From: Amycolatopsis acididurans
GTDB lineage: Bacteria > Actinomycetota > Actinomycetes > Mycobacteriales > Pseudonocardiaceae
Direction of reading: 5' to 3'
Assembly (NCBI RefSeq): GCF_012328925.1
Contig: NZ_JAAXLS010000004.1
Span: 124,001-188,000, forward strand
DNA length: 64,000 nucleotides
The position numbers were made by a program, and so were the translations under genes. Numbering within the stretch: the first letter of the stretch is position 1; every line of letters begins with the position of its first letter. Under the pieces are notes generated by a model. That model saw nothing but the letters and a program-made list of their open reading frames with translations, was not told where the DNA came from and made no database searches. Below are positions 17,158 to 26,303 of the stretch, piece by piece.

Positions 17158-18381
17158 TGGACGGCTGGCGCCGAGCCGCTGACCGGAGGTGAGCTGGAAC
17201 TCCCTGCCCCGTAACAGTTCCGCGAGCAGGCAGCTGGTCACCGTCAGCACGAGGTTGCGCGCGGGACACTCGCCGGGCCCGGCGCTGAAGGGCACCAGGG
17301 CCGGGTTGCCCTGCGCGCGCCCGTCCAGCCAGATGTCCGGCGCGAAACTGTGCGCGTAGGGCAGGTTCTCGTCGTCGCGGTGGAAGAACGGCGTGAAGAT
17401 CAGCAGAGCGGTCCCGGCCGCCATCGAGTCCGTTTCCTTCGTGGCATCACGCAGGATCACCGGCGTCGTCGGCCACAGCCGTACCGTGTCGAGCACGCAG
17501 GCCCGCAGGTACGGCAGATCCGGCGCGGACGCGACCTCCTCCAGCGCCCGGTGCCGCTGCTCCGGGTGGGTGGCCAGCAGCGCCAGCGCCCGCAACGCCA
17601 CCATGCCCGCCGCGTCGAACGCGAACAACCAGTGCCCGACCTGGCTGACCGCGTCGATGTCCGGCGACGGCGCTGCGCCGGCGATGGTTCCGGCGAGGCT
17701 GTCGGCCTCGGCGCGTTCCAGGTGGCCGTGCAGCCGTTCCATGACGCGCCGCCGCAGCGCCTTCCGCGGCGGCGCGAGGTAGGACCAGTTCGCCGCGAGC
17801 CGCAGCCGGGCGAGCAGATCCGTGGTCACGTTGTCGTCGCGTGCCCCGTCGCCGAGGGTGATCCGCCGGACGAGCCGCCACCACACGACGGCGAACTGGT
17901 CCCAGTCCAGCGAGCCGCGTTCCGGCAGCGACGCGACCTCCTCGCGGATCTTGGCCAGCACCACCGGCGTGAGATGGTGCAACCGGTCCTGGGTCTGCAG
18001 CACCCGTTCGTTGAAGTCGCGCCGCCGCTCGCGTTCGGCGCCTTCGGAGATCAGCACACCGTGGGGCTGGAACTGGGCCAGCGCCGCACGCTTTTCCAGG
18101 TTCGCGGGGCTGAACGGCTCCGGTGTCCCGTCGAGCACCCGGCCCACGTCGTGCCGGGACATCACGACCGCCAGCGACCGGCCGGGGATGGGCAGCCGCA
18201 GCGGTTCGGTGCCGTAGCGGGACCGGAACGTCTGCATCATCCGCACCGCCGAGCTGTCGGCCTGCGTCCGCTCCAGCAGCCCCATCACCCGCCGGCGCCG
18301 CTTGATGACCCCGCCCGCGACCGTGGGCAGCGCCACCGCGGCCGCGAACTTCAGCGCGTCCGCGCGGCTCGCGGTGTTCAT
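17086..18381 (-). CDS. Divergent cytochrome P450
   Basis: This 431-residue protein has the haem-thiolate loop FSAGPGECPARN with Cys372. The K-helix ExxR is DTVR (298-301), so Asp replaces the normal Glu, and the I-helix (FDAAGMVALRALALL) lacks the usual acid-threonine pair that handles oxygen. It may therefore be catalytically unusual or use a peroxide-type reaction. The ATG overlaps the stop of the upstream hydrolase, making it the last gene of a four-gene operon (ATP-grasp, CocE hydrolase, HSL hydrolase, P450). No ferredoxin gene is nearby. Confidence 0.82.
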   Translation of the reverse strand: MNTASRADALKFAAAVALPTVAGGVIKRRRRVMGLLERTQADSSAVRMMQTFRSRYGTEPLRLPIPGRSLAVVMSRHDVGRVLDGTPEPFSPANLEKRAALAQFQPHGVLISEGAERERRRDFNERVLQTQDRLHHLTPVVLAKIREEVASLPERGSLDWDQFAVVWWRLVRRITLGDGARDDNVTTDLLARLRLAANWSYLAPPRKALRRRVMERLHGHLERAEADSLAGTIAGAAPSPDIDAVSQVGHWLFAFDAAGMVALRALALLATHPEQRHRALEEVASAPDLPYLRACVLDTVRLWPTTPVILRDATKETDSMAAGTALLIFTPFFHRDDENLPYAHSFAPDIWLDGRAQGNPALVPFSAGPGECPARNLVLTVTSCLLAELLRGREFQLTSGQRLGASRPLPATLDNFGLAFSVRGRDGLLQQ

Positions 18382-19286
18382 CGGCCGCGCTCCCTCGTCA
18401 CCAGGTCCGCGATACGGTCGGTCGCCCGTTGTGCCTCCGGGATGGTGGCGAGCACCCACGCGTGGAACATGCCCTCGTACTCCCGGTATTCGAGCGGCAC
18501 GTGTTCGGCCTCGGCCTTCGTCCGCAGCCGCCGCGCGTCGGAGAGCAGGACGTCCCGCGTGCCGACGAACACGGTGAGCGCGCCGAGCCCGTGCAGGTTG
18601 CCGTTGATGGGGCTCACCAGCGGGTCGCTGGGATCCAGCGCGCCCGCGTACAGCCTTCCGGCCTCCAGTAGCCCCGGAATGCCCAGGTAGGGGTCCTTTT
18701 TGTCGTACTCGCGCTGCATCGGATCGGACATCGTGATGTCCAGCCACGGCGAGAGCAGCACGATCTCCTGCGGCTGCGGCCGGCCTTCCTCACGGAGCTG
18801 ACGGGCGAGCACGAGGGACAGCCCGCCGCCGGCCGAGTCGCCCATCACGATCTGGTCGTGCGGTGCGACCTCGCCGAGTTTTTCCTTGTACGCGGCCAGG
18901 ATCATCGTGATCGTCTGGTCGTAGCGGTGGTTCGGCGCGAGCGGGTACAGCGGCGCGGTGACCGTGCAGCCGGTGCGTTTGACCAGCCGCCCGAGGAACT
19001 TCCAGTGATCCTTCTGGATCTGGTGCACGTAAGCGCCGCCGTGGAAGTACAGCACGTGCCGCGACGACCGCCCGTGCGGCGGCCGGATGGTGTAGACCGG
19101 CCGTCCGAGGATCTCGTCGCGTTCGACCTCCAGACCCGATCGTGCCGAGGCCGGTGGCACGGCGTCGTCCGGTCGCTGCCGCGGGGCGAGGCTCTGATGG
19201 AGCTTTCCCACGTCGGCGAAGGTCTGCTTACGCCGCGTCAACCGCATCGACGCGATCATCGCTTTCCCACGCAGGCTTGGCTTCAC
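18378..19286 (-). CDS. Alpha/beta hydrolase, hormone-sensitive-lipase type
   Basis: This 302-residue esterase-like protein has an oxyanion motif HGGAY (82-86), nucleophile Ser151 in GDSAGGG, and acid and histidine near GTRDVLLSDA and EGMFHAW. It lies between the CocE hydrolase (42-base gap) and the P450 (4-base overlap). The start may be GTG 19286 or ATG 19259. Small carboxylic esters are the usual substrates of the family; the real substrate is presumably the product or precursor of this operon. Confidence 0.82.
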   Translation of the reverse strand: MKPSLRGKAMIASMRLTRRKQTFADVGKLHQSLAPRQRPDDAVPPASARSGLEVERDEILGRPVYTIRPPHGRSSRHVLYFHGGAYVHQIQKDHWKFLGRLVKRTGCTVTAPLYPLAPNHRYDQTITMILAAYKEKLGEVAPHDQIVMGDSAGGGLSLVLARQLREEGRPQPQEIVLLSPWLDITMSDPMQREYDKKDPYLGIPGLLEAGRLYAGALDPSDPLVSPINGNLHGLGALTVFVGTRDVLLSDARRLRTKAEAEHVPLEYREYEGMFHAWVLATIPEAQRATDRIADLVTRERGR

Positions 19287-19328
19287 CGCACCCGGCTACC
19301 CTCGCTCCTGCTCCGGCAAACTCGGCGG

Positions 19329-21353
19329 TCACACGTGGTCACGGGGGAAGGCGTAGCGCCAGTTACGGGCGAACGCGCGGTGCGGGCCCTCGTACCCGTC
19401 CAGCCGCGCGTGCAGCACGAACTCGTCCTTCGTGCAGGTCAGCAGGATCTGGGTGTCGGTGCGGGCCTCCCAGTCACCGCGGGAGAACGTGATCGACCAG
19501 TCCGTCTTGCCGTTGGCCGAGGCGAAGTCGTCGGCCTGCGAGACGTAGCGCTCGTACGCCCGCCGCGACACCGTCAGATCGATGTCGTCGAAGCGGACCG
19601 TCCCGGAATCCTTGAGGATCTCCAGCGCTGATTCGTAGGCCACCAAATCACGCGAGACGTTCCAGCGCTGCTCACCGGATTCGAGCTGGGTGGTCGAAAT
19701 CGGTTCGCAGCCCTCGGGTTCGCCGAACAGGTTCGGCGGCACGTCGTCGTCCTCGCCGGTCGGGCGCACCGGCAGCGTGAGCTTGCTGGTCCCGGTGTAC
19801 ACGGTGAGCAACGCCGCTTCCGGTGGCGGCCAGGCGAGCGGCCAGTACGACGTGGACAGCGACAACCGGATCCGGTGCCCCGGCGGGAACGCCTGCGCGA
19901 CCCCGTTGAGCGTCATCCGCACGCGGTAGCGTTTGCCGGGTTCCAGCGGCGCCGGATTGTCGTGGCCGCCGCGGTGGGTGAGATTGAGCAGGCCGTAGGT
20001 CACGCGGGTCGCGCGCCCGTCCGGGGCGACGTCCGACAGCCGCGCGGCCACCATCGCGACCGGTTTGTCCGCCGACACCTCCAGCTCCAGCTCCGGAGCA
20101 CCTAGGATCTCGCACGTCTCGGTCAGCTCGTCGGTGTCGAACACCAGCGAACCGCCGTCCTCCTCGCGCTGGTCGTAGGGCAGGTCCGGCGGGGCGTTGT
20201 AGGAGGCCCACTTCCCGGCGAACTGGCCGACCGACAGCGGCGATTCGACGTTCAGCGCGACCTCGCCGACGTCCTCGCCGGGCCGGGCGATCCGGTGCCG
20301 TGCCAGCGCATGCGTCGTCGGGCCGAGGTGCGGCGACGGCCAGACCGGCTCGCCGACCCACCGGCCGGGACGGTCCTCATAGGACGTCGACGGCGGCACG
20401 CTGTCCTGCATCCAGGCCAGCAGCATCGGGCCGTCCATGACCCCGTTCTCCTCGTCCTTGAGCCAGTGGTCCCACCACCGCACGACCTTCTGCAGGTAGC
20501 CGATCGCCGGTCCCGGCTCGCCCAGATGCGGGTACTTGTGCGACCACGGCCCGATCAGGCCCTTGCGCGGCACGTCGAGGTTGGCCAGCAGCCTGGTGAC
20601 GGCGTTGGAGTAGCCGTCGGCCCAGCCGCTGGACGCGAGCACCGGGACCTGGACGTCGGAGTAGGTCTCGCACACCGACGCGTGCAGCCAGTAGTCGTCG
20701 CGGCGCTGATGACGCAGCCATTCGTCGACCCACGGGCCCGCGGCCTCGATCCGCTCCTGCCACATCTCGCGCCATTTCTCGCCGACCAGCGCGGGATCGG
20801 GCGGAAGCGTGCTGTAGGCGAACATCGTGCCCGCCTCGGCGAGGTTGTCCGTGAGCATGCAGCCGCCCATGTAGTGGAAGTCGTCGGAGTAGCGGTCGTC
20901 GGTGAAGGACGAGATGACGATCGCACGCAGGCTCGCCGGTTTCCGCGCCGCGATCTGGAGCGCGTTGAACCCGCCCCAGGAAATGCCCATCATCCCGGTT
21001 TTGCCGTCACACCAGGGCTGAGCCGCGATCCACTCCAGCACGTCCTCGCCGTCGAGCTGCTCCTGCTCGGTGTACTCGTCGACCAGCACGCCTTCCGACT
21101 CGCCCGTGCCGCGCAGGTCCACGCGCACGCACGCGTACCCGTGCCCGGCGAGATAGGGATGATGGATGGAGTCGCGCTCGGCGGTGAGATCCCTCTTGCG
21201 GTAGGGAATGTATTCACAGATCGCGGGCACCGGTGTGTCGTCGGACGACACCGGGCGCCAGATCCGCGCGGCGAGCCGCGTACCGTCGGACACCGGAATC
21301 CAGACGTGCTCCTCCTCGGTGATCTCGTACGGCAGTGCGCTGACCGCACGCAT
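19329..21353 (-). CDS. CocE/NonD-type hydrolase (X-Pro dipeptidyl-peptidase S15 family)
   Basis: The 674-residue protein has an alpha/beta-hydrolase domain with nucleophile Ser125 in GISWGG, an SSGWADGY block for the acid and GPWSHKYPH for the histidine, followed by the C-terminal jelly-roll domain (GHRIRLSLSTSYWPLAWPP). Family members cleave acyl esters such as cocaine, alpha-amino-acid esters, or X-Pro peptides. There is no signal peptide. The ATG lies six bases after the stop of an ATP-grasp gene, so the pair is probably linked: one enzyme may form an amide or ester that the other cleaves. That coupling is inference. Confidence 0.83.
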   Translation of the reverse strand: MRAVSALPYEITEEEHVWIPVSDGTRLAARIWRPVSSDDTPVPAICEYIPYRKRDLTAERDSIHHPYLAGHGYACVRVDLRGTGESEGVLVDEYTEQEQLDGEDVLEWIAAQPWCDGKTGMMGISWGGFNALQIAARKPASLRAIVISSFTDDRYSDDFHYMGGCMLTDNLAEAGTMFAYSTLPPDPALVGEKWREMWQERIEAAGPWVDEWLRHQRRDDYWLHASVCETYSDVQVPVLASSGWADGYSNAVTRLLANLDVPRKGLIGPWSHKYPHLGEPGPAIGYLQKVVRWWDHWLKDEENGVMDGPMLLAWMQDSVPPSTSYEDRPGRWVGEPVWPSPHLGPTTHALARHRIARPGEDVGEVALNVESPLSVGQFAGKWASYNAPPDLPYDQREEDGGSLVFDTDELTETCEILGAPELELEVSADKPVAMVAARLSDVAPDGRATRVTYGLLNLTHRGGHDNPAPLEPGKRYRVRMTLNGVAQAFPPGHRIRLSLSTSYWPLAWPPPEAALLTVYTGTSKLTLPVRPTGEDDDVPPNLFGEPEGCEPISTTQLESGEQRWNVSRDLVAYESALEILKDSGTVRFDDIDLTVSRRAYERYVSQADDFASANGKTDWSITFSRGDWEARTDTQILLTCTKDEFVLHARLDGYEGPHRAFARNWRYAFPRDHV

Positions 21354-21359
21354 TGCTGA

Positions 21360-22643
21360 TCAGACCTCCTCGAACTCGAATCGCAGACTGTCGATGGCCC
21401 GCTGGTACTTCTCCTTGACCTCGTCCTCGCTGTCCCCACCGGTGTAGACGAAGGCCAGCTCGTAGCTGTAGCTGTCCTGGGCATCCATATCGGACAGTCG
21501 CTGCCCTTCGGCGGGAACCAGGTCGACCTCCACGCCGGGAATGTCACGCGCCAGCTGCTCGAGCTCCTCCTCGGTGGGCAGCCTGCGCACGATCCCGTCG
21601 GCGAAGCGGCGGTAGTACCACTTCGCGCCGAACCGGTATTCTCCTTGCCCTCGCGGCATGTTCGGCTCGTTGCCAAGGCCCAGCTCGACCATGCAGTGGT
21701 GGTTGGGCACGCCGTCCACGAACTCGAACATCTCCGCGTGCGACTGCGAATGCCGGGCGTTGATCTCCAGCACGCACACGTCGGCGCTTTCGGGCACGAC
21801 GAAGAACTCGACGGAGAACATGGAGTTGTCCAGCCCGGTTCCCTTGATGACCCGCTCGGAGACGTCGACGATCTTCTCGACGGCCTCGCGCGGCAGCTGA
21901 GACGGGTACTGGTGGCGCAGGAACGAGGAACTGTCCGGGTAGTTGATCGAGTCGAGCACCCCGTTGACCACGATGTGTCCGTTGTGGACGTATCCCTCAC
22001 TGGCGGCCTGCACGCCCTGCATCGCCTCCTCGGCAAGGCACGCCAGCGCTCCCGTCTCGGCGATCTCGCGCGGCATCTCGAGGTCGCGCGCGTGGTCGAG
22101 CACCCACTGGAAGGGCTTGCCCACCCGCTCGATGCCTTCGCGGATCTTCTCGACGGCCTCGGCGAATCCCCGCTCGTCCTTGGCCTTGAACGCCAGTTCC
22201 GAGGAGAACGACTTGACCGGCTTGAGCCACATCGGGAAGTTCATGCCCCGCGGTGGCCGGTCGTCGCCGTCGAGGTCGACCAGCGCGAACTTCGGATGCG
22301 CGTCGGTCACCTTCTGCTGTTCCAGCCTGCTCCAGTACTTGTGCTCGCACCGGATGACGCCGTCCAGGTTCGGGCTCGGCAGTCCGTAGCGGTCGCACAG
22401 GATCGGCACCAGGCTGGTCACCGGGAAGTCCCAGTAGCCGACGATCGCGTCGATCCTGCCGTCGAACCGGTCGAGTTCGGCGACGGCCTTGTCCATCAGT
22501 TCGGCGATGGGGATCTCGCCTTCCTGGATTTCGGACACGGTGAGCAGGGGGTGGTAGCGATAGTGCTCCGCCCCCGGCACTCGTCTCAGGGTGCGCAGGT
22601 TCGCGTCCTCGAGGCCCACGACGAAGATGTTCTTGGTTTCCAC
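21360..22643 (-). CDS. ATP-grasp domain ligase
   Basis: This 427-residue protein is an ATP-grasp enzyme: a preATP-grasp domain (NIFVVGLEDAN), the nucleotide-binding part (FPMWLKPVKSFSSELAFKAK) and the metal-binding end (NSMFSVEFFV, then CVLEINARHSQSHAEM). Such enzymes join a carboxylate to an amine or thiol through an acyl-phosphate. The acceptor is unknown. It begins with GTG after AAGGGG and is the first gene of the operon that continues into CocE hydrolase, HSL hydrolase and P450. It resembles carbamoyl-phosphate-synthase-like ATP-grasp proteins, not a known peptide ligase. Confidence 0.78.
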   Translation of the reverse strand: METKNIFVVGLEDANLRTLRRVPGAEHYRYHPLLTVSEIQEGEIPIAELMDKAVAELDRFDGRIDAIVGYWDFPVTSLVPILCDRYGLPSPNLDGVIRCEHKYWSRLEQQKVTDAHPKFALVDLDGDDRPPRGMNFPMWLKPVKSFSSELAFKAKDERGFAEAVEKIREGIERVGKPFQWVLDHARDLEMPREIAETGALACLAEEAMQGVQAASEGYVHNGHIVVNGVLDSINYPDSSSFLRHQYPSQLPREAVEKIVDVSERVIKGTGLDNSMFSVEFFVVPESADVCVLEINARHSQSHAEMFEFVDGVPNHHCMVELGLGNEPNMPRGQGEYRFGAKWYYRRFADGIVRRLPTEEELEQLARDIPGVEVDLVPAEGQRLSDMDAQDSYSYELAFVYTGGDSEDEVKEKYQRAIDSLRFEFEEV

Positions 22644-22705
22644 GCCCCTTAAGATCCCCTCATCGAGGCGAGGTAAACACGCCCCCGCACGGGTACCCTG
22701 CGCGT

Positions 22706-23791
22706 GTGCCCGACCTCAGCGAGTACCGGCGGAAACGGGATCCCCAGCGGACCCCGGAGCCGGTGCCGGAGGAAGCGCCGCTGCCCAGCGGCCATGACGA
22801 CGTGTTCGTGATCCAGGAGCACCACGCGCGGCGCCTGCACTGGGACGTGCGCCTCGAACGCGCGGGCGTGCTGGTTTCGTGGGCGGTGCCCAAGGGACTG
22901 CCCACGACACCGGACACTACCCGGCTGGCCGTGCACACCGAGGACCATCCGCTGGAGTACGCGAGCTTTTCCGGCGAGATCCCGGCCGGGGAGTACGGCG
23001 GCGGCACGATGACGATCTGGGATCGCGGCACCTACGAGACGCTGCACTGGAACGACCACAAGGTCGAGGTGCGGCTGTCCGGGACGAAGGTGCGCGGCAC
23101 CTACCTGTTCGTCAACCGGCACAAGGACGGCGAGAAACGCGACTGGATCGTGCGGCGCGTGGACCCGCCGCAGCGCCGCGACTTCGCCGGGCTGCCCGAG
23201 TTCGTGCCGCCCATGCTGCCGCGCAAGGGCAGCCTGCCCGCCGACGACGAGGGCTGGGGGTATGAGTTCCTCTGGGAGGGGCAGCGCGCCCAGGCGCGCG
23301 TCGAAGGCGGCAGGCTGGTGCTGCGCGACGCCGAGGGTGACGAGATCACCGCGGCGTATCCGGAACTGCGCGGGCTCGGTGAGCAGCTCGGCGCGACGGA
23401 GGTGGTGCTCGACGGTGAGCTGATCGCGATGGACGGTGGCAGGCCCAGCGCGCACGCCCTGCGCGAACGCGCCTCGGCCGCCGACGCACGCCAGATCAAG
23501 CGGCTCGTGGCCCGGATTCCCGTGCTCTACCTGCCCTTCGACGTGCTGCACCTGGACGGCCGGTCCTGCCTGGACGAGCCGTACACACGGCGGCGGCAGC
23601 GGCTGCGGAAACTCAAGCTGGAGGGCGAGAGCTGGCGCGTGCCGCAGCACTACGCGGGCGGCGGCGCGGACGTGCTCGACGCGGCGCTGGCCAACGGGCT
23701 GCGCGGCATCACGGCGAAACGGCTGGACTCGCCCTACGTTCCCGGCCGCCGCAGCGACGACTGGCGCGTCATCACCCGCAAGCGACGGTAA
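22706..23791 (+). CDS. LigD-like protein: 3'-phosphoesterase domain plus degenerate ligase domain
   Basis: Residues 30-150 are a LigD-type 3'-phosphoesterase domain with HHARRLHWDVRLE and SFSGEIPAGEYGGG. Residues 168-357 follow the plan of an ATP-dependent DNA ligase adenylation domain, including LDGELIAMDGG and DSPYVPGRRSDDW. The catalytic lysine of motif I is replaced: the sequence YEFLWEG has Leu189 where LigD has Lys, and Glu191 for Asp. The motif IV Glu is also changed (GLRGITAK). There is no OB-fold and no polymerase domain. It probably trims 3' ends, without ligase activity. The GTG lies six bases after a TACCCT -10 box, implying a leaderless transcript. Confidence 0.85.
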   Translation: MPDLSEYRRKRDPQRTPEPVPEEAPLPSGHDDVFVIQEHHARRLHWDVRLERAGVLVSWAVPKGLPTTPDTTRLAVHTEDHPLEYASFSGEIPAGEYGGGTMTIWDRGTYETLHWNDHKVEVRLSGTKVRGTYLFVNRHKDGEKRDWIVRRVDPPQRRDFAGLPEFVPPMLPRKGSLPADDEGWGYEFLWEGQRAQARVEGGRLVLRDAEGDEITAAYPELRGLGEQLGATEVVLDGELIAMDGGRPSAHALRERASAADARQIKRLVARIPVLYLPFDVLHLDGRSCLDEPYTRRRQRLRKLKLEGESWRVPQHYAGGGADVLDAALANGLRGITAKRLDSPYVPGRRSDDWRVITRKRR

Positions 23792-23831
23792 GCGTCGTTT
23801 GGCGGGAGAGCGGTCCGGGCACTCCGTGGTC

Positions 23832-25313
23832 ATGGACCTGCCCGCCCCGCTGTCCCTGTGGATCGACACCGCGCCCGCACCAGACCGGAGCAACCGGCCG
23901 CTGCCCGCGGAGGCGGACGTGGTCGTGATCGGCGCCGGTATCGCCGGGCTGACCACCGCGTTCCGGCTGGCCGCCGAGGGCCGTTCGGTCGTCGTGCTCG
24001 AGGCCGCGCGGGTCGCGAGTGGCGTGTCCGGCCACACGACGGCGAAAGTCAGCGCCCAGCACGCGCTCAAATACGCGCATCTGAAGTCCCGCAAGGGTCT
24101 CGACGCCGCCCGCCGCTACGGCCGCAGCCAGCTGGACGCGCTCGAATGGATCGCCACCACCGGCGCCGGGCTGGGCATCGACTGCTCCTTCGAGCGGCAG
24201 GACAGCTTCGTCTACGCCACCGGGCGCCGCGACCTCGGCCGGCTCGAACGCGAAGCCCAGGCGGCCCAGGAAGCCGGGATGCCGGCGAGTCTCGTCCGGG
24301 AGATCGAACTGCCGGTGCACGCCGTCGGCGCGGTGCGTTTCACGCGGCAGGCGCAGTTCCACCCGCGCCGCTGGCTGCTGGGGCTGGCCGAGGCGATCGA
24401 ACGCCACGGTGGCGTGATCGTCGAACACGCGCCCGTGATCAAGGTCGACGAGCGCTCGGTGCCCGTCGTGCACACCACGCACGGCCGCGTCCGCGCTCGA
24501 GACGTGGTGGTGGCGACGCATTATCCGATCTTCGACCGCGGTTTGTTCTTCGCGCGCCTGGAACCGGTGCGCGATCTCGTCGTTGCGGGCGAGGGCCGGG
24601 GACCGTCGGGCATGTACCTGGACGCGAACACCCACCGCTCGGTGCGCTCCTACGACGGCAAGGTACTCGTCGGTGGTGCGCACTACCGCACCGGCGAACA
24701 GATCGACGTCGAAGCCCGCTACCGCTCGCTCGCCGAAGCGGCCGCCGGCCTCGGCATCACGAAGGTGAGCCACCGCTGGTCCGCGCACGACATGTCTACT
24801 TTGGACTCGATACCCTACGTCGGCCGGTACCATCCGGCGACGAAGCACCTGTGGGTCGCCACCGGCTTCGGTCAGTGGGGGATGACCGGCGGCACGGCGG
24901 CGGGCCTGTTGCTGGACAAGCTGATTCGCGGCGAGGAAAGCCCCTATGCCTCGCTGTTCGACCCCAACCGTTTCGATCTTCGTTCGTCCTTCACGCTGCT
25001 GAAGGACAATGCGACGGTCGCCAAGCACCTCGTCGGCGACCACGTTCGCGCCGCCACATCCACAGTGGACGACCTGGCGCCCGGCACGGGCGCGGTGCGG
25101 CGGCGCAACGGCGGCCAGTTCGCCGCGATCTATCAGGCCGAGGACGGACAGCGGCGCGAGGTCAGCGCACACTGCACGCATCTCGGTTGTCTCGTCGCGT
25201 TCAACAACGCCGAGAAAACCTGGGACTGCCCGTGCCACGGTTCGCGGTTCGGCACGGACGGCTCGGTGATCCAGGGCCCGGCCACGCGCCCGCTCCCGCC
25301 GCTGACGCACTGA
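23832..25313 (+). CDS. FAD-dependent oxidoreductase with C-terminal Rieske domain
   Basis: Residues 25-370 form a DAO-type FAD domain starting with the dinucleotide motif VVIGAGIAGLTTAFRLA and containing GFGQWGMTGGTAAGLLLD. Residues about 430-493 are a Rieske 2Fe-2S domain with CTHLGC and CPCHGSRF. This domain order is found in actinobacterial and bacillus proteins of unknown substrate (YhfW type). The ATG at 23832 is chosen because it begins the conserved part. A gene for a haem-oxygenase-like diiron protein starts 12 bases after the stop, and the two are probably one electron-transfer unit. Confidence 0.83.
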   Translation: MDLPAPLSLWIDTAPAPDRSNRPLPAEADVVVIGAGIAGLTTAFRLAAEGRSVVVLEAARVASGVSGHTTAKVSAQHALKYAHLKSRKGLDAARRYGRSQLDALEWIATTGAGLGIDCSFERQDSFVYATGRRDLGRLEREAQAAQEAGMPASLVREIELPVHAVGAVRFTRQAQFHPRRWLLGLAEAIERHGGVIVEHAPVIKVDERSVPVVHTTHGRVRARDVVVATHYPIFDRGLFFARLEPVRDLVVAGEGRGPSGMYLDANTHRSVRSYDGKVLVGGAHYRTGEQIDVEARYRSLAEAAAGLGITKVSHRWSAHDMSTLDSIPYVGRYHPATKHLWVATGFGQWGMTGGTAAGLLLDKLIRGEESPYASLFDPNRFDLRSSFTLLKDNATVAKHLVGDHVRAATSTVDDLAPGTGAVRRRNGGQFAAIYQAEDGQRREVSAHCTHLGCLVAFNNAEKTWDCPCHGSRFGTDGSVIQGPATRPLPPLTH

Positions 25314-25325
25314 GGGGTTCCCGAT

Positions 25326-26303
25326 ATGACCGCCGCACTCCCGCAACCGCGCGGGCCGCTGTCGCAAGCCCTCATCGACGCGCTGGGACGTGAGCGACCC
25401 GGCGAATTCCCCGAACCGGTCGGTGTCGCCGACGCCGACGCGTTCGGCGACGATCTGCAACTCGCCCTGTATTTGTGCTACGAGCTGCACTACCAGGGCT
25501 TCCACGGCGTGGACGCGGACTGGGAATGGGATTCCGGGCTCCTGCGGCTGCGCGCGGCGATGGAGCGGGTGTTCCTGGCCGGACTGCGCGCGGGCACGAC
25601 CGGTGGGCAGGACGTCGAAGGAGAGCTCGACGAGCTGCTGGTCGACTCCGGTGGCGGTGTCAGCGGGTTCCTCGCCGACGATGCCGAATGGTGGCAGGTG
25701 TGCGAGTACTTCGCGCACCGCTCGATCTACCACCTCAAGGAGGCCGACCCGCACGCATGGGCGATTCCCCGGCTGCGCGGGCGCGCCAAGGCCGCGCTCG
25801 TCGCCGTCGAGTTCGACGAGTTCGGCGGCGGGCGTGCCGAACGCGTGCACGCCCAGCTGTACGAGGACGTGCTCGCCGCCGCCGGACTCGAAACCGGCTA
25901 TCTGCATTACCTCGACCAGGCGCCCGCGTGCATGCTCGCGATCGTGAACCTCATGTCGGCCTTCGGCCTGCACCGTGGACTGCGCGGCGCGCTCGTCGGT
26001 CACTTCGGCACGGTGGAGATCACCAGCTCGCCGAGCGTCGCGAGAATCGATGCCGGACTCGAACGGCTGGGAGCGCCCGAGGCGTGCCGTGCCTTCTACC
26101 TGGAGCACATCGAGGCCGACGCCGTGCACGAGCAGGTCCTGCGCCGGGACGTGATCGGCGGCCTGCTGGAGTCCGAACCGGAACTGGCCGGGGACGTCGT
26201 GTTCGGTATCCAGGCGACAGGCCTGCTGGAGGACCGCTTCGCCGAGCACGTGCTGACGTCGTGGCGGGACGGTCAGACTTCCTTGCGTGCCTTGCGGCGG
26301 TGA
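25326..26303 (+). CDS. Haem-oxygenase-like diiron protein (iron-containing redox enzyme family)
   Basis: This 325-residue all-helical protein has the spaced acid/histidine signature of haem-oxygenase-like diiron oxidases: CEYFAHRSIYHLKEADPHAW, VEFDEFGGG with RVHAQLYEDVL, and YLEHIEADAVHEQV. Members of this superfamily activate oxygen for oxidative cleavage or N-oxygenation. It directly follows the FAD-Rieske gene, a possible reductase. Its 3' end overlaps the convergent CDGSH gene by 31 bases. The substrate is unknown. Confidence 0.77.
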   Translation: MTAALPQPRGPLSQALIDALGRERPGEFPEPVGVADADAFGDDLQLALYLCYELHYQGFHGVDADWEWDSGLLRLRAAMERVFLAGLRAGTTGGQDVEGELDELLVDSGGGVSGFLADDAEWWQVCEYFAHRSIYHLKEADPHAWAIPRLRGRAKAALVAVEFDEFGGGRAERVHAQLYEDVLAAAGLETGYLHYLDQAPACMLAIVNLMSAFGLHRGLRGALVGHFGTVEITSSPSVARIDAGLERLGAPEACRAFYLEHIEADAVHEQVLRRDVIGGLLESEPELAGDVVFGIQATGLLEDRFAEHVLTSWRDGQTSLRALRR

